Origin: CAVQRC01 sp963715045
Lineage (GTDB): Bacteria > Planctomycetota > Planctomycetia > Pirellulales > Lacipirellulaceae
Assembly: GCA_963715045.1 (NCBI GenBank)
Contig: CAVQRC010000007.1
Coordinates: 43,462-107,461 of the forward strand
Direction of reading: 5' to 3'
DNA: 64,000 nucleotides
Made by a program: the position numbers and the translations under genes. Position 1 is the stretch's first letter. Each line of letters begins with the position of its first letter. This document shows, piece after piece, positions 40,745 through 51,737 of the stretch. The notes beneath the pieces were generated by a model, which was not told the origin of the DNA, did no database searches, and was given only the letters and a program-made list of their open reading frames with translations.

Positions 40745-41383
40745 ATGCGGCGACTCATAGGGAAACTGCTCTCGTCGACCGTGGCGATCCAATTTGCGAT
40801 CCCGATCGCGATCCAGGTCGGCTGCACGCGGGGACCGACCGCCGTGGAGGTTCCTCCGATCCAGCCCGATGAGGCTGCCCGCCGGGCTTTGGAAAACTAC
40901 GATGCAAACGGAGATGACCAGCTCTCGCTGGAAGAACTGCAAGCCTGTCCTGCGATCCGAAACGTGATCGGGCGATACGACCAGGACGGCGATGGGCAGA
41001 TTTCGCAGGACGAGCTCAGCAAGCGATTCGCAATGTGGGTTTCAGGTCGGGTTGCAGTCACCACGCTGGCCTGTAATGTGACGCTCGCTGGCAGGCCCTT
41101 GGCCGGCGCTCGGATCGAACTCATTCCAGAGACGTTTCTGGCAGATGCAGTTCAGCCCGCTAAAGGGGTTACCGACGAGTCTGGTTCCGCGATCCTGGGG
41201 ATCGATCCGGCCCATCTTCCGGACGACATGAAAGACCTCCAGGGAGTAGTCCACCAGGGCGTATTCCGCGTGCAGATCACGCATCCGGAAGTCGACATCC
41301 CGGCGAAATACAACGCGAACACGGAACTTGGCCTGGAGGTTTCTGCAGATACGGGCGAGAACTTCGTTCGCTGGAGGCTGTAG
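40745..41383 (+). CDS. EF-hand lipoprotein
   Basis: Start chosen at the ATG at 40745 (MRRLIGKLLSSTVAIQ...), which gives a signal peptide ending in the lipobox-like IQVGC. A GTG at 40685 would extend the frame by 20 residues but hide the signal. Two calcium-binding loops follow, NYDANGDDQLSLEEL and RYDQDGDGQISQDEL, with Asp/Asn at positions 1, 3, 5 and Glu at 12. The C-terminal ~120 residues form a beta-rich region (VTTLACNVTLAGRPLAGARI, ITHPEVDIPAKYNANTELGL) resembling the carboxypeptidase-regulatory-like domain often found beside DUF1559 genes. It probably works with the prepilin-like protein at the cell surface. Confidence 0.75.
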   Translation: MRRLIGKLLSSTVAIQFAIPIAIQVGCTRGPTAVEVPPIQPDEAARRALENYDANGDDQLSLEELQACPAIRNVIGRYDQDGDGQISQDELSKRFAMWVSGRVAVTTLACNVTLAGRPLAGARIELIPETFLADAVQPAKGVTDESGSAILGIDPAHLPDDMKDLQGVVHQGVFRVQITHPEVDIPAKYNANTELGLEVSADTGENFVRWRL

Positions 41384-41947
41384 CAGGCCCGTCGGCGGAA
41401 CCGGCCCATCCCGTGAGAGGGGCATTCTGGCGATGGTCCCTGCGGGTCGCGAATCGGTGACTCCCGGCCGATCAAGCCGTCGGCGTCTGCGGCAGACGTG
41501 ACGCCCCTGATGTCGGGCGGCAAGCGAGGCATGCAGGTCTCCTTGCATGCAGTGGGGTGAGCGGAGGCGAACATTCAAGGGGCGCATCGCGAGCCACCGC
41601 GCCGGAGACCGCAGTCTTCTGGGAGAGAAGTCCCTCTCAAGCGAACTGGCTAACCCTCTGGTCGCTTTTCGGAGTGCGAATTGGACGCGAAATTTCGCAG
41701 TTCTTTCATTTCGAATCCGCCGCGGAGAATATCGGCAGACAATTCGTTGACTTCGACACAAACCCGGGTAGGTTATGGGGTTCGATCATTCTCCCCCGAC
41801 TGCAATCGCAGCGGACGATCCTCTATATTCAGGGCGTTTGGGCGTCGGGTACCGCGGTCTTTCTCGAGCGGAGCGGGTTTGCCGTCAACCACGAGTTCTG
41901 AGCTTTTCGGGAATTGCGCGTCCAAAATCGCTTCAGGTTCACGCCCA
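41384..41947. other. gene-free stretch before the sigma-factor gene
   Basis: About 560 bp without recognisable genes. It includes a GCATGCAGG...CCTTGCATGC near-palindrome at about 41532-41551, possibly a terminator or operator. The frames open here lack conserved sequence and appear to be the untranslated leader of the sigma-factor gene. Confidence 0.5.
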
Positions 41948-42564
41948 GTGAGTAGCGACAATCACCCAGCAAGCCGCACCGAATCGAGTTTTCTCCGCAA
42001 ATTGGAAGCAGCCCGCGACGGACGTTCGCCTGAGCTGGGAAAGCTCCTGGATCGGTTTCGCGACTACCTGCTGTTGATTGCGGATCAAGAATTGCCGGGC
42101 AATGTCCAGCCGAAGGTTGCCCCGTCCGACCTGGTGCAAGAGATCTACCTGGACGTCCGACAATCGCTCTCGGCCTTTCAGGGCGCGACAGAAAGCGACT
42201 TTCGGAGCTGGCTGCGGGCGATCCTGATTCACAACATTCGCGATACGACACGCAGATTCCACGGGACAGAAAAGCGAAACGTCGACAGGGAGGTCTCGTT
42301 AGTTTCGGATGTCGCTCGGGACGAGCGGCGGCCGGGCGATGCAAACCAGCACCTGGCTGACTTTGACCACGCAGACTTCATTGCCGAGATGCTGAACAAA
42401 GCTCCCGGAGGATTACCGCCGAGTGATCGAACTGCATCATCTTGAAGCGTGTTCCTTCGATGAAATCGCCCAGCGCCATGGGCCGCTCGCCAGGAGCGAT
42501 TCGAAAACTGTGGACGCGAGCCATCGAGAAACTGAGCGACCGGATCCCAAGGTCGGATGACTGA
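41948..42564 (+). CDS. ECF-type sigma-70 family RNA polymerase sigma factor (frameshifted in region 4)
   Basis: Start at GTG 41948 (MSSDNHPASRTESSFLRKLE), about 205 codons. Region 2 is clear: LLLIADQELPGNVQPKVAPS, DLVQEIYLDVRQSLSAFQGA and DFRSWLRAILIHNIRDTTRR. Region 4 is visible only when two bases are restored near 42405 and 42465: LPEDYRRVIELHHLEACSFD, then EIAQR and GAIRKLWTRAIEKLSDRI. The stop overlaps the start of the following kinase gene by 8 bp, so the two are translationally coupled. Sigma factors paired with membrane kinases are common in planctomycetes. The kinase is the likely regulator. Confidence 0.8.
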
Positions 42565-45500
42565 AACTGACGAACATCCCGATGACGAATTCGAAGCGTG
42601 GCTGGTCGCTCGGCACGAAGCGATTCGGTGCGGGGACGGCTCGACCTCCGGAGGGGCCGACGCGTCGACCGGACCGAACGAGATTCTGGATGAACGGTAT
42701 CGCCGAGCCGACGCATGTCTGCAGGGGCTGGAATTGTTGCGGCGAAAACGGGAAGCCGCCGCCTGCATCGGTCTTCCACGCGATACCGAGTTTCTTCCGC
42801 CTCGACGGATCGGCCGCTACGAGATTCGCCGCGAGATCGGTCGCGGGGGGCTGGGGGTCGTGTTTGAGGCATACGACCCTCGCCTCAAGCGAACCGTTGC
42901 GCTCAAGGTCCCCCGGGCTGAAGCGATTCTCTCGGACCGTATGCAACTGCGATTTATCGCCGAGGCGGAAATCGCGGCACGACTGCGGCACCCCAACGTG
43001 TGTGCTGTCTTCGAGACAGACCAGGCCGAAGTGCATGCGTACATCGCCGAGGAGTATTGTCGGGGACCCAATCTGGCCCAGTGGCTCGAAACACAGACGC
43101 AACCCCTCTCGCCGGAGACTGCCGTACGCCTGTTTCTTGGTCTTGCCGAGGGCGTGCAACATGCCCACAGTCACGGCGTCCTGCATCGAGATTTGAAGCC
43201 AAGCAACGTGCTGCTTGACGAGCCGATCCGCAAACGCGGGCCTGGCGAGCTCCCGTTCACGCCCAAGATCGCCGATTTCGGGCTGGCCAAGGTCATCGAG
43301 GAGAGGGGTGACCGTACGCTCACCGGGATGGTCTTGGGCACTCCCGACTACATGGCCCCGGAGCAGGCCGAAGGGAGGGTGCGGGACATCGACGTGACGA
43401 CGGACATCTTCTCGCTCGGCGTGATGCTCTACGAAGCCCTCACCGGCACGCGACCGTTCGAGGGAAAGACGCGAACCGCGACGCTCACCAACGTGCTCTC
43501 CAAAGAGCCGATCCGACCGCGAAAAGTTCGGCCCGACCTGCCACCGGATCTCGAGGCGATCTGCCTGAAATGCCTGGCCAAGCAGGGAACCGACCGCTAT
43601 CAGTCAGCTCGCGAACTCGCCGACGACCTGACCGCATGGCTGGAAGGTCGGCCCACGCAGGCCAGGCCCGTGACCGCAGCCGCTCGGCTCGTCAAATGGG
43701 GACGCCGGAACCCGGCACTCGCACTGATGGCTTCGCTGGCCACCGCCGCCGTCGTGGCGCTGGTATGCGTATCACTGTTCTACAACGTCCGTCTGCAACG
43801 CTCGGTTCAGGAATTGCGACGCATCGTTTACGTCGCCGACATGCGAGCTGCCTTTGACGAGTGGGAGCACAGTAAATACGCCGCCGCGCGGGCACGCCTG
43901 GATCGCTATCTGCCGGACTCGAGCGGCGAAGACCTCCGCACGTTCCCGTGGTACCTGCTCGACCGTCAACTCGACGAGCCGTACTTGTCGATAACGGCAC
44001 ATCCGGCGGGCGTTCGCGACGTCGCATTCTCGCCGGACGGACAATTCCTCGTCACGTGCGGGGATGATGGTCACGTCCGCTGGTGGGGTGCTGACACGGG
44101 CAAAGCGACCCGAGCGGCCGTTGGATTTCACCACGATTCGATCGCCACGACCGTTGAGATCTCAGGTGACGGCATGTGGCTGCTGGCCGCCTACGAGGAC
44201 GGAATGCTGGCGATTCAGTCACTCGCCGACCCGACCGGTGCTCCCCGATTCGTGCAGTTGGGTGACGCGGCCTTGTTGCACGCGGTCTTCTCACCCTCGG
44301 GTCACAGAATCGCCATCGGGGACCGGGCCGGAATGGTCTACCTCGTAAAGACCGAGGAGGGAGTGGTCGAGCAGGAGTTTTCGGGACACACCGCGGCCGT
44401 TTGGTGTCTGGCGTTCTCGCCGAATGAGAGCCAGCTCGCGTCGGGGAGCGAGGATCGCACGATCCTGCTGCGGAATCTGTACATGGAGGGTGATGTCAGG
44501 AGGCTTGCCGATCCCAGCGGCTCGATGGTGACCGGCGTGCAGTTTCTCAACAACGGGGCACAGCTGGCCAGTTGTTCTCGCAACCGTCAGCAGGTGCACG
44601 TCTGGGATCTGAATCCGATCGAGACGCTCGCGACCCATGATTTGCCCGGTTCGGGCATGGCACCCCTGTGGCTTGCGGCGTCGCCCGATGAAGAGCACCT
44701 CCTCGTCGCTTGCAAGGGCGGCGTGGCGCGCATCATGAAGCCTCATCAGAGCGAAGTGCAACGGGTCCTGATGGGACATACGCGACGCATTTATCGAGCG
44801 AGATTTGATGTCAGCGGGGCTCGCGTCGCGACTGCCAGTGCCGACGGTACCGTACGGCTGTGGCACATGGATACCGTGATCGCACGCCAGCAGCGGTCCG
44901 AGCGAAATCCGCCGTACCGGGACGTCGCCTTCTCACCAGACGGCCGGTTCGCGGCAGCCGGTGTAACCAACGGCGGCGTCGACGTCTGGGATGCTCGGAC
45001 CGGGCACTACCTCCACACCCTTCCAGCCTCGGTGCCCGACACCGAAGCCAGTTACGACAACTATATTCGCCTCGCGTTTTCACCCGACGGTGAGTCGCTT
45101 ACCGTTGCCGGCCCCGAACTTCCCGACTGCCGCGTCTGGAACACGGCGAACGGCAAACTGGTTCATGCCCTGCCGTGTGTCGCCTTCGCAGCCACTTATT
45201 CCGAGGACGGACGGGAAGTCGTCACTGCCGAAGCGAATCGAGTGCGTCATTGGGACGCGGCCTCGGGCCGGCCCATCCGAGAGCGGCCGACGGAGTGCCC
45301 CCACCCGCTCGACATCGAATGTGCCCCTCGGGGAAATCTGCTTGCCTACCGCAGCAAAGATACCGTCTTGTCTGTCGTCGATACGATCGGGGGACAGACT
45401 CGATTCACGATCGAAGATGATATTGGAGTGTACCAGTGGGAGTTCTCGCCAAACGGCTCGCTGCTGGCCTGCAGCCTTGGTCGCTCTGAGGTCGTGATCT

Positions 45501-46727
45501 GGGATGCCGACACGGCAAGCTACCTGGGAACGCTCGCCGGACACACGGCACCGATCACCGATGTGAGTTTTGATCCGGACAACCGGACACTCGCCACGAC
45601 GGCCGCGGACGGGACGCTACGATTATGGGACCTGCGAACTCACCAGCTTGTCGCTGAGCGGTCGATCCCGGGAGCCGCTTCGGTTGCCTTCTCGGCCCGC
45701 CGGAGCATGCTTGCCTGTGTCGGTGGCGAGCATCGCGATCGCAGCATTCTGTCGCTGTACTCCGCGGCACGCCTCGATCAGGCCGAGACAGATCTGCAGC
45801 TCGAACTGCCTCTGCCGCAGCAGCCCGATGTGCCTTATCGCGAGCTGTTCCGCGAGCCGGCGAGTGTGACGCAACTGTCCCGATCACCAGACGGGCGTTT
45901 GCTCGCCGTGTCGGGCCGCGAGCTGGACGTAGCACTCTATTCGTTACCCGACTTCGGCCGCGTGGGCGTGGTGCAAAGATCGTCTGCTGGCACTCGATAA
46001 ACCGCTGGCGTTTTCACCCGACGGCGAACACCTGGTGATCGGCGGGCCCGCCGGCGGGCTCGTTTGGCACATGGACACAAAACGCGCGGAAAGATTCGGG
46101 GAGAATTACATCTACGATGTATCGTTCGCGACTCGAGGCGAGACGTTTCTCACCTGCTTCGCCAGTGGAATGTGCGCACTTCGGACGGTTCACGGCGAGG
46201 TGGTCGAGGAGTTCGAGGCACATGGCCGCGACGCCACCGCCGGGGCCACGGCGGGCGTTCTTTCGCCCGATGGAAATTGGATCGCGACCGCAGGCTGTAC
46301 ATCCGCAGCTCGCGAAGTCGTCCGTATCTGGGATCGCGCCACGCTCGAGCTGCTTCAGGATGTCGAAGTCACCGGCGTCATCAACGTCAGTCACCTGCAG
46401 TTCGCGCCGGATGCCGGACTGGTCGCCTGTGCCACCGATGCGGGCGTCATCCCTCTGGTCAACGCCACAACAGGACACATCGAGCGGTTCCTTCGCGGAC
46501 ATGGGGGCAGCACCCGCTGCGTCCGGTTCTCGCCCGATGGCAGCCAGCTCGTTTCCTGCGGCGACGACAGAACGATTCGCGTGTGGGACGTGGCGACGGG
46601 CGAGATCGTCCAGGAAGCGTTTGTCGGAACCGAAGTCGAGTCCATGATCTGGTACAACGACCACGACATCATCTGGGGTGGCCGCAACGGCCAGGTGTGT
46701 TTGCACGAGGTCATCCCCAGGCTTTGA
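42557..46727 (+). CDS. Ser/Thr protein kinase with transmembrane helix and WD40 repeats (one frameshift)
   Basis: About 1,390 residues. The kinase domain has GRYEIRREIGRGGLGVVFEA (Gly loop), VALKVPRAEAI (ATP Lys), GVLHRDLKPSNVLLDE (catalytic Asp), KIADFGLAKV (DFG) and DYMAPEQAEGRV, so it should be active. A membrane helix (LALMASLATAAVVALVCVSL) separates it from at least ten WD40 blades, for example VRDVAFSPDGQFLVTCGDDG, AVWCLAFSPNESQLASGSED and TRCVRFSPDGSQLVSCGDDR. A single frame change at about 45985 splits the last blades (46035-46727) from the rest; the sequence continues in register as KDRLLALDKPLAFSPDGEHL. The overlap with the sigma-factor gene suggests the kinase controls that sigma factor, possibly in response to ligands of the propeller. 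Confidence 0.88.
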
Positions 46728-46856
46728 TCCGCATGCGGAGAAAAGCCACCGCGACCGCACTTCCGCGGACAGGTCCTGCAGGTGCTGATTGGAATTGCCC
46801 TGATTGTGCGAGGAGTGCCGTGCTGGCCTCGAAATACGCAGTACTGCCGCAGCCTT

Positions 46857-47054
46857 TCAAAGTCTTTCTTCATCAGATGGCTGGATGTCACGGCGATCGA
46901 AGCGATCTGCCAAGTCTTTCCAATAGTCAATCCCACCCTGGGTTCCAGGGCGGTTCGAAGTGAAGTACAGCGTTAGGCCATCGTGTGAAATGCTTGGAGT
47001 GCCCTCGGTTCGAGACGAGTTGACAGGAAATCCCAGATCTAGCGGCTCACCCAT
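46857..47054 (-). pseudogene. orphan PD40 beta-propeller blade
   Basis: Minus strand, 65 residues: GEPLDLGFPVNSSRTEGTPS, then ISHDGLTLYFTSNRPGTQGG. This is one complete PD40 blade (iS.DGltLyFtSnRpG) with no signal or neighbouring blades. It is a fragment of the same protein type as the piece at 39434. Confidence 0.55.
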
Positions 47055-47087
47055 GGATCATCTTCGGTGGTCCGCGATGTGAGCCGT

Positions 47088-48377
47088 CTATGGTGATGCG
47101 ACCGGGCGGCCGTCATTGCGCCACCAGCGTACTTCGTTGCTGCCGCGTTCGGCAGAGGCGACGATATCCGGGCGGCCATCGCCGTTGAGATCGGCGATCA
47201 CGGGCATGTTGGCACTTCGCCAATTCTCTTTCAGCAGGTGCATTGTCCAATCCGCCCGGGGATCGCCGCGGTTTTCGAACCAGGCAATGCGGCCCGGGTT
47301 CCGCCAGGATGTCGCGACGACATCGACGTCACCATCGCCGTCGAGGTCGCCGGCAGTGGCCTCGAATGCATCATCGAACCCCGTCACGATGGGATGACGC
47401 GGCCACGCGCCGGCGGCAGGTCGGCCGTTGTTTTCGTACCACACGACCTGTTGTGACTCGCGGCGGTCAACGCGTCTGTCTTCCGCGCTGGCCTGGCCGG
47501 GCTCGTAGGGCATTCCGAGTGCCATCACGACGTCCAGGTCGCCATCGCGGTCAATATCGACGGGTGCACCGTGTACGGGCCTCGGCAGCGTGTCGTCGAT
47601 CACGTGGGGCGTCCAACCCCGCCGCGCCGGGTCGCCGCGATTCTCGTACCACATCGTACGGTGACCGTCGGAGACCGTGCCGAGCAGATCGACATGACCG
47701 TCGCCGTTGAAGTCGGCTGCTCGCATCGTTCGCGTCTCCAGCACGTCGGACGCGATGAGGTGCTTCTTCCACGCGCCGACGCGAGGCGTGCTGTCGTTCT
47801 CGAACCACGCGAATTGATTGCCCAGCCGCCAACTCGAGGCCGCGACATCGAGATCGCCGTCGCGGTCGAAGTCGGCCACCGCCACGTCGTAGGCCCCGGG
47901 CAGATCGGTCGTGATGACGTATCGCGTCCAGAGTTGACTGTCACGGGGAGTGCCGCTGTTGCGGAACCAGAGCAAATCGCCGCGAAGATTCTTCACGATG
48001 ACGACATCGAGATGGCCGTCCTGGTCGATGTCCGCGATCTGGTGCCGTTCGAGACGTTCGGGGTCGTCCTTCTGGATGTGGTGCCGCGTAAACTGACCCC
48101 GGCCGTCGTTCTCGTACCAATAAAGGCAGTTGTGCGGCGTGTAGTCGGCGCTCGTGACGTCAAGGTCGCCGTCGCCATCGAGGTCGGCGACGCCGAGACC
48201 GTAAGCGTAGGCGTAATCGCCGGCGATGAGCTGTTCCTTGAACGCGCACGCGGTTTCTGCGGACGCCGGTGCAGTTGCTGCGTCCCTGCCGGAACCGGTG
48301 CCGGCGAAAAACAAATCGACGGTGACCAGCAAGTAGGAGATCGTTCGCAAGGGAGTGGTCCGTATCACGTACAGCAC
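47088..48377 (-). CDS. secreted FG-GAP/VCBS repeat protein
   Basis: An intact protein of 429 residues with a signal sequence (TTPLRTISYLLVTVDLFFAG) at the N-terminus. It is made of about seven repeats with the core VADLDGDGDLDVTSADYxPH or ADFDRDGDLDVAASSW followed by LYWYENDG or IAWFENRG. These are FG-GAP/VCBS calcium-binding propeller blades (DxDGDGxxD). The repeat count fits a complete seven-bladed propeller. It probably sits outside the cell and binds ligand or polysaccharide; no catalytic domain is present. Confidence 0.85.
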   Translation of the reverse strand: MLYVIRTTPLRTISYLLVTVDLFFAGTGSGRDAATAPASAETACAFKEQLIAGDYAYAYGLGVADLDGDGDLDVTSADYTPHNCLYWYENDGRGQFTRHHIQKDDPERLERHQIADIDQDGHLDVVIVKNLRGDLLWFRNSGTPRDSQLWTRYVITTDLPGAYDVAVADFDRDGDLDVAASSWRLGNQFAWFENDSTPRVGAWKKHLIASDVLETRTMRAADFNGDGHVDLLGTVSDGHRTMWYENRGDPARRGWTPHVIDDTLPRPVHGAPVDIDRDGDLDVVMALGMPYEPGQASAEDRRVDRRESQQVVWYENNGRPAAGAWPRHPIVTGFDDAFEATAGDLDGDGDVDVVATSWRNPGRIAWFENRGDPRADWTMHLLKENWRSANMPVIADLNGDGRPDIVASAERGSNEVRWWRNDGRPVASP

Positions 48378-49249
48378 CGTTCGTTCGTCTGTCTGTCGTT
48401 CACGTCGGGATCCGCGGCGGGCACGTCGGGATCCGCATGCGGTAATGTATCCGATCGGGGCGAGCGATCGGGAAAGTTTTCGCGGCCAATGGCTCAGGAG
48501 AATCTACGTCAGCCGCTGACGTTTGCGACCGGGAAACTGCATGGTTGCGTATCGCTCAACGTGTGTTCTTGGTTGGTGGTTGCTGTTGCGGTCGCTTGAT
48601 GGCTCGGCTCGCTGCGGGTCTTACCCGTCCCCCGGCAGAGCCGGCACCTCCGGCGAACGGCTGCCGAGACGGCGGCGTCTTTGTCACGTGCCAGGGTCAG
48701 ATACGCGGTTTTAAGTGCCGATGCCAGGCTTCGCCACGCTGAGCGAGTGGTAAGTTTTCCCGGGGAATGCACGAATTGGCAGCAATCGCCGTGGAAGCGG
48801 ACTTGCAGGGCTGCGAAGCCATTTTCGATCTTCTGCTGCCGCGGTGCTGGTGGCTTTGGGAAACGAACCTGGAAGCAGCCCAGGGTCGCCGGGCGATCGA
48901 GAAGGAAGCCCCGCCGCTGGAGCACCTTGCTCTCTGCGCCGAAGCCGCGCTGGTGATCGACTCAAGATGGACTGAAGTTCACACCGCGGGCAAACAACTC
49001 TGGTTCTGGTGACCGGGGCATCAGGCTGTCTGGACGAGTTGTAATCGAACCTGTTGATGGTGTGCGATCAGGAGCCGCTGAGGTGCACCGCCAGCTTTTC
49101 TCTTCACGACCCGTGTCGGGGAATACGACCGCTTTTCGAGTAACAAGGCGTAAGGATGGGCGTTCCGACACGGGCGCTTTCCCGAACACGCGGCTCGTAA
49201 CCGCGTTGAGTGACTGCCAAGGCATCTTAGGAAAGTGAGGAGAAAAACG
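48378..49249. other. gene-free stretch between divergent secreted-protein genes
   Basis: About 870 bp with no recognised coding sequence. A 15-base direct repeat, CACGTCGGGATCCGC, occurs at 48401 and 48422 (period 21), upstream of the FG-GAP gene. The frames open at 48500-49012 have no conserved motifs on either strand. The last 50 bases are the leader of the PEP-CTERM gene, with an AGGAG Shine-Dalgarno site at 49237-49243. Confidence 0.5.
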
Positions 49250-50311
49250 ATGAACAAGCCATTTTGCGTTCTAGCTACATGCAGCCTCGTCGTGATGCTG
49301 TGCAGCGAGTCGAAGGCTGTACTTATCGCATCCGACTCCTTCGCCACGTCCGAGGGCGGCAACGACTATGTTCCCTATTCGCGTATTTGGGGCCAGAGTC
49401 CCACTGTTGGCGCACCCGGTTTCGTCGGCGCTTGGGATGCACTTTACGACAACACGAATTCTTTCGTGCCAATCGACGAAAGAGGTTTGACGCACCCGCT
49501 CACCCCCGGTGATACGCTTGAGGGTCTCGTCATTGGGTACACGAACGACACCGGATTCGCGAATCGACGTGTGAGCCGGGAGATTGAATACACACCATCA
49601 GACGGTACGTATTACATGAGCGTCCTGCTCCAAAAGAATCAAGCGACGGGAATTGATCTCCTCGCGGGACTGGTGCCATTGGAATCCTATAACTGGTCGT
49701 TTTCCAATATCCGGGGAACCTACGTCGGAGTAGCGGGAGGGAGCATCTCCTTCCTCACGGCAAACAGGCTCATCGAACTGGTGCCTCAGAGCCAAGTGAG
49801 TGTTGGCGAGACCTACTTTGCGCTGATGCAGTACGATTACAGCACTTCCGGGCCAGATCAGATAACCGCGACGGTCTACGACGGATCCTCCGCCGAAATT
49901 GCAAATCGCACTTTCGCAGGCCTCAACCTGGATGGCGACATCGGCCGTTTCGGACTCCTTACGTCAGATTTCTCACCGAATGTTGTGGTCGACGAATGGC
50001 GGTTCGGCACAATGCTGAGAGACGTGATGGTGCCGACTTTGTCTGCCGACTTTGACAAAGATGGCGACGTCGACGGAGAAGACTTCCTGATCTGGCAAAC
50101 CGGCTTTCCCACGCTGGACGGCACCGCTACTTCGAACACCGGCGACGCCAATGGTGACGGAAACGTGAACGGCGATGACTTCTTGCTCTGGCAGAACGAG
50201 TTCGGCTCTGGGCTTGCAGGTGGAGGGCAGGGAGCGATCCCTGAGCCTGCTACGGTGAGCCTGGCCATGCTCGCCGTGGCCGTTCCAACCCTTTGGCGAA
50301 GGCGGCGGTAA
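49250..50311 (+). CDS. PEP-CTERM protein with dockerin-like repeats
   Basis: An intact protein of 353 residues. The ATG at 49250 is preceded by GTGAGGAG at good spacing; signal peptide MNKPFCVLATCSLVVMLCSE. The middle, about 230 residues, is a beta-sandwich-like region (FVGAWDALYDNTNSFVPIDE, GTYYMSVLLQKNQATGIDLL). Then come DFDKDGDVDGEDFLIWQTGF and DANGDGNVNGDDFLLWQNEF, paired dockerin-like loops almost identical in form to those of the metalloprotease at 18.9 kb. The end is AIPEPATVSLAMLAVAVPTL plus WRRRR, a full PEP-CTERM tail. It is a target of exosortase. The function of the central domain is unknown. Confidence 0.85.
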   Translation: MNKPFCVLATCSLVVMLCSESKAVLIASDSFATSEGGNDYVPYSRIWGQSPTVGAPGFVGAWDALYDNTNSFVPIDERGLTHPLTPGDTLEGLVIGYTNDTGFANRRVSREIEYTPSDGTYYMSVLLQKNQATGIDLLAGLVPLESYNWSFSNIRGTYVGVAGGSISFLTANRLIELVPQSQVSVGETYFALMQYDYSTSGPDQITATVYDGSSAEIANRTFAGLNLDGDIGRFGLLTSDFSPNVVVDEWRFGTMLRDVMVPTLSADFDKDGDVDGEDFLIWQTGFPTLDGTATSNTGDANGDGNVNGDDFLLWQNEFGSGLAGGGQGAIPEPATVSLAMLAVAVPTLWRRRR

Positions 50312-50574
50312 CCACCAGCTCCACCGGCCGATGATCTGTCATCCGCGCGTCGTCGACCAGGTGAAAGAATAGCGAATCGGAGAAGCTCGGCGTAAAGAGA
50401 AGAGTCGAATCCCAGCGGTTGAGCCGGTAGTCCGTATGTGTCCGGTGAACGCCGGCGGCGGTTGGGCGGGGCGGAGTCGGGTCGCGGCGTGCTGAGCGGC
50501 GACGGCCGAGACCATGCCGCATGAAAGAGCCCGGCCGAGAGAGGCCAGGCTGGCGAAGGCGAGTGCGAAGCTGC

Positions 50575-50810
50575 TTACTTTGCCGCGGCGGTCCTGGCGA
50601 GGCGCCGACGGGCCCGGCGACTGCGGCGACGTTCGGGGGCACGGGCTGCCTGTCGTTCACGATGAGCCAGCCGGTGCTCAGGATGCTGCTCGATCCAACG
50701 GTCGGGTACTATCGACTGAAGTCGGGCTTCTTGGGGCGTCATGGCGACCCAGGACCGCAAAGAATCGCCGACCGAGCTGCTCAGATGGTCGAGGACTCGC
50801 TACGACAGGC
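50575..50810 (-). pseudogene. IS66 transposase (TnpC) C-terminal remnant
   Basis: On the minus strand SLRSWVAMTPQEARLQSIVP and DRWIEQHPEHRLAHRERQ are followed by an arginine-rich tail, RRRSRRARRRLARTA. This matches the end of the complete TnpC at 56.8 kb (LLPDRWLQEHPEHRSAERQR plus basic tail). No other part of the transposase is present nearby. The element is a small relic. Confidence 0.6.
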
Positions 50811-50823
50811 TGCGTAGAGCGTG

Positions 50824-51155
50824 CTACCAAGGCTTCAGTTCATCGAGCAGGTGCGTCAGGGCAATCGCCCGGATGTTTTTCGCCATGTCGAAAGAATGTT
50901 CGCCCGCGTGGACCACGAAAAGACGTTGGAGTTTCAGGTCCGACAGAGCCGTCTTCATCGAAGGCGTTATCTTTGGAGAGGATGTTCGCTTGATTTCAAA
51001 GCCCCAACGCTTTCTGCCGCGAACCACGAGCAGGTCGAGTTCGGCACCGGCATGCGTCGCCCAGAAGAAGCACTCATGAGGATGAACCTCAAGTCGATTC
51101 GCCACTTCGGAAATTGCGAACCCTTCCCACGATGCCCCAAGGCAAGGATGGGCCG
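50824..51155 (-). pseudogene. C-terminal fragment of a DUF4143 AAA-type ATPase
   Basis: The minus strand from about 51155 reads GASWEGFAISEVANRLEVHP, then ECFFWATHAGAELDLLVVRG and RKRWGFEIKRTSSPKITPSM, and ends VVHAGEHSFDMAKNIRAIAL. This is the PD-(D/E)xK-like DUF4143 C-terminal half (E...K motif) of planctomycete AAA ATPases. The N-terminal Walker domain is absent, cut off at the integrase fragment on the other strand. Confidence 0.65.
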
Positions 51156-51611
51156 GTTTTCAACTTGACCGCTCGCGGCAGCGGCCTCAGACGAACTTCC
51201 AAGATGATGAAGGAGAACCTGGAGCGGGCAAGAGCCGCCTGGATAGAGGGAACAGAGAAGAACAGGAAGGAGCGGAATCACCGGGAGGAATCCGACTATC
51301 TGCAGTACCAGGGCGAGCAACGCCTGTACGCCGATTTTCATGCGAATCGGCACACGTTCATCTCGAATCTGGCCAAGTCGCGTGTTTCGCCCAAGGTCGC
51401 CCAGACGATGGCCCGGCACAGCGACATCAACCTGACGATCAACGTCTACAGCCACGTCAAAATGGACGAGCAAACGGCTGCAATTTCAGCACTGCCGTCG
51501 CCGCCCAACCCCGACGGTACAGGAAGTCGAAAAAACCGGAAAAAGGGGCCTCATCGCGATTCCGCGGCTCCCAAAGTTTGCACACAGGGTTGCACGAACT
51601 CTCGGCTTTGA
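51120..51611 (+). pseudogene. tyrosine recombinase (integrase), C-terminal fragment
   Basis: In one frame the plus strand reads VFNLTARGSGLRRTSKMMKE, NLERARAAWIEGTEKNRKER, then ADFHANRHTFISNLAKSRVS, PKVAQTMARHSDINLTINVY and SHVKMDEQTAA. The HxxR box (HANRH), the third His (ARHSD) and the nucleophilic Tyr (NVYSHV) are all present. The N-terminal arm and first catalytic Arg are missing. It ends 126 bp before a tRNA 3' fragment, the usual arrangement of an integrase next to its attachment site. As it stands it should be inactive. Confidence 0.75.
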
Positions 51612-51737
51612 GGGGCAATCCTGGTCACCGGTGGTCACTCGGCCGCCTGACGGTCGCTTCCGGGTGGAAACGAAAAGGCCTTTGGATTTACAGGGGTCGT
51701 TCACTCTCAGTAACCGATATTCACCGGTGGTCACAAG

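Noticed and set aside
48509..49012. Minus-strand 138-residue and plus-strand 81-residue frames between 48.5 and 49.0 kb
   Set aside because: Neither has motifs, a ribosome site or a recognisable family; left as an unassigned interval.
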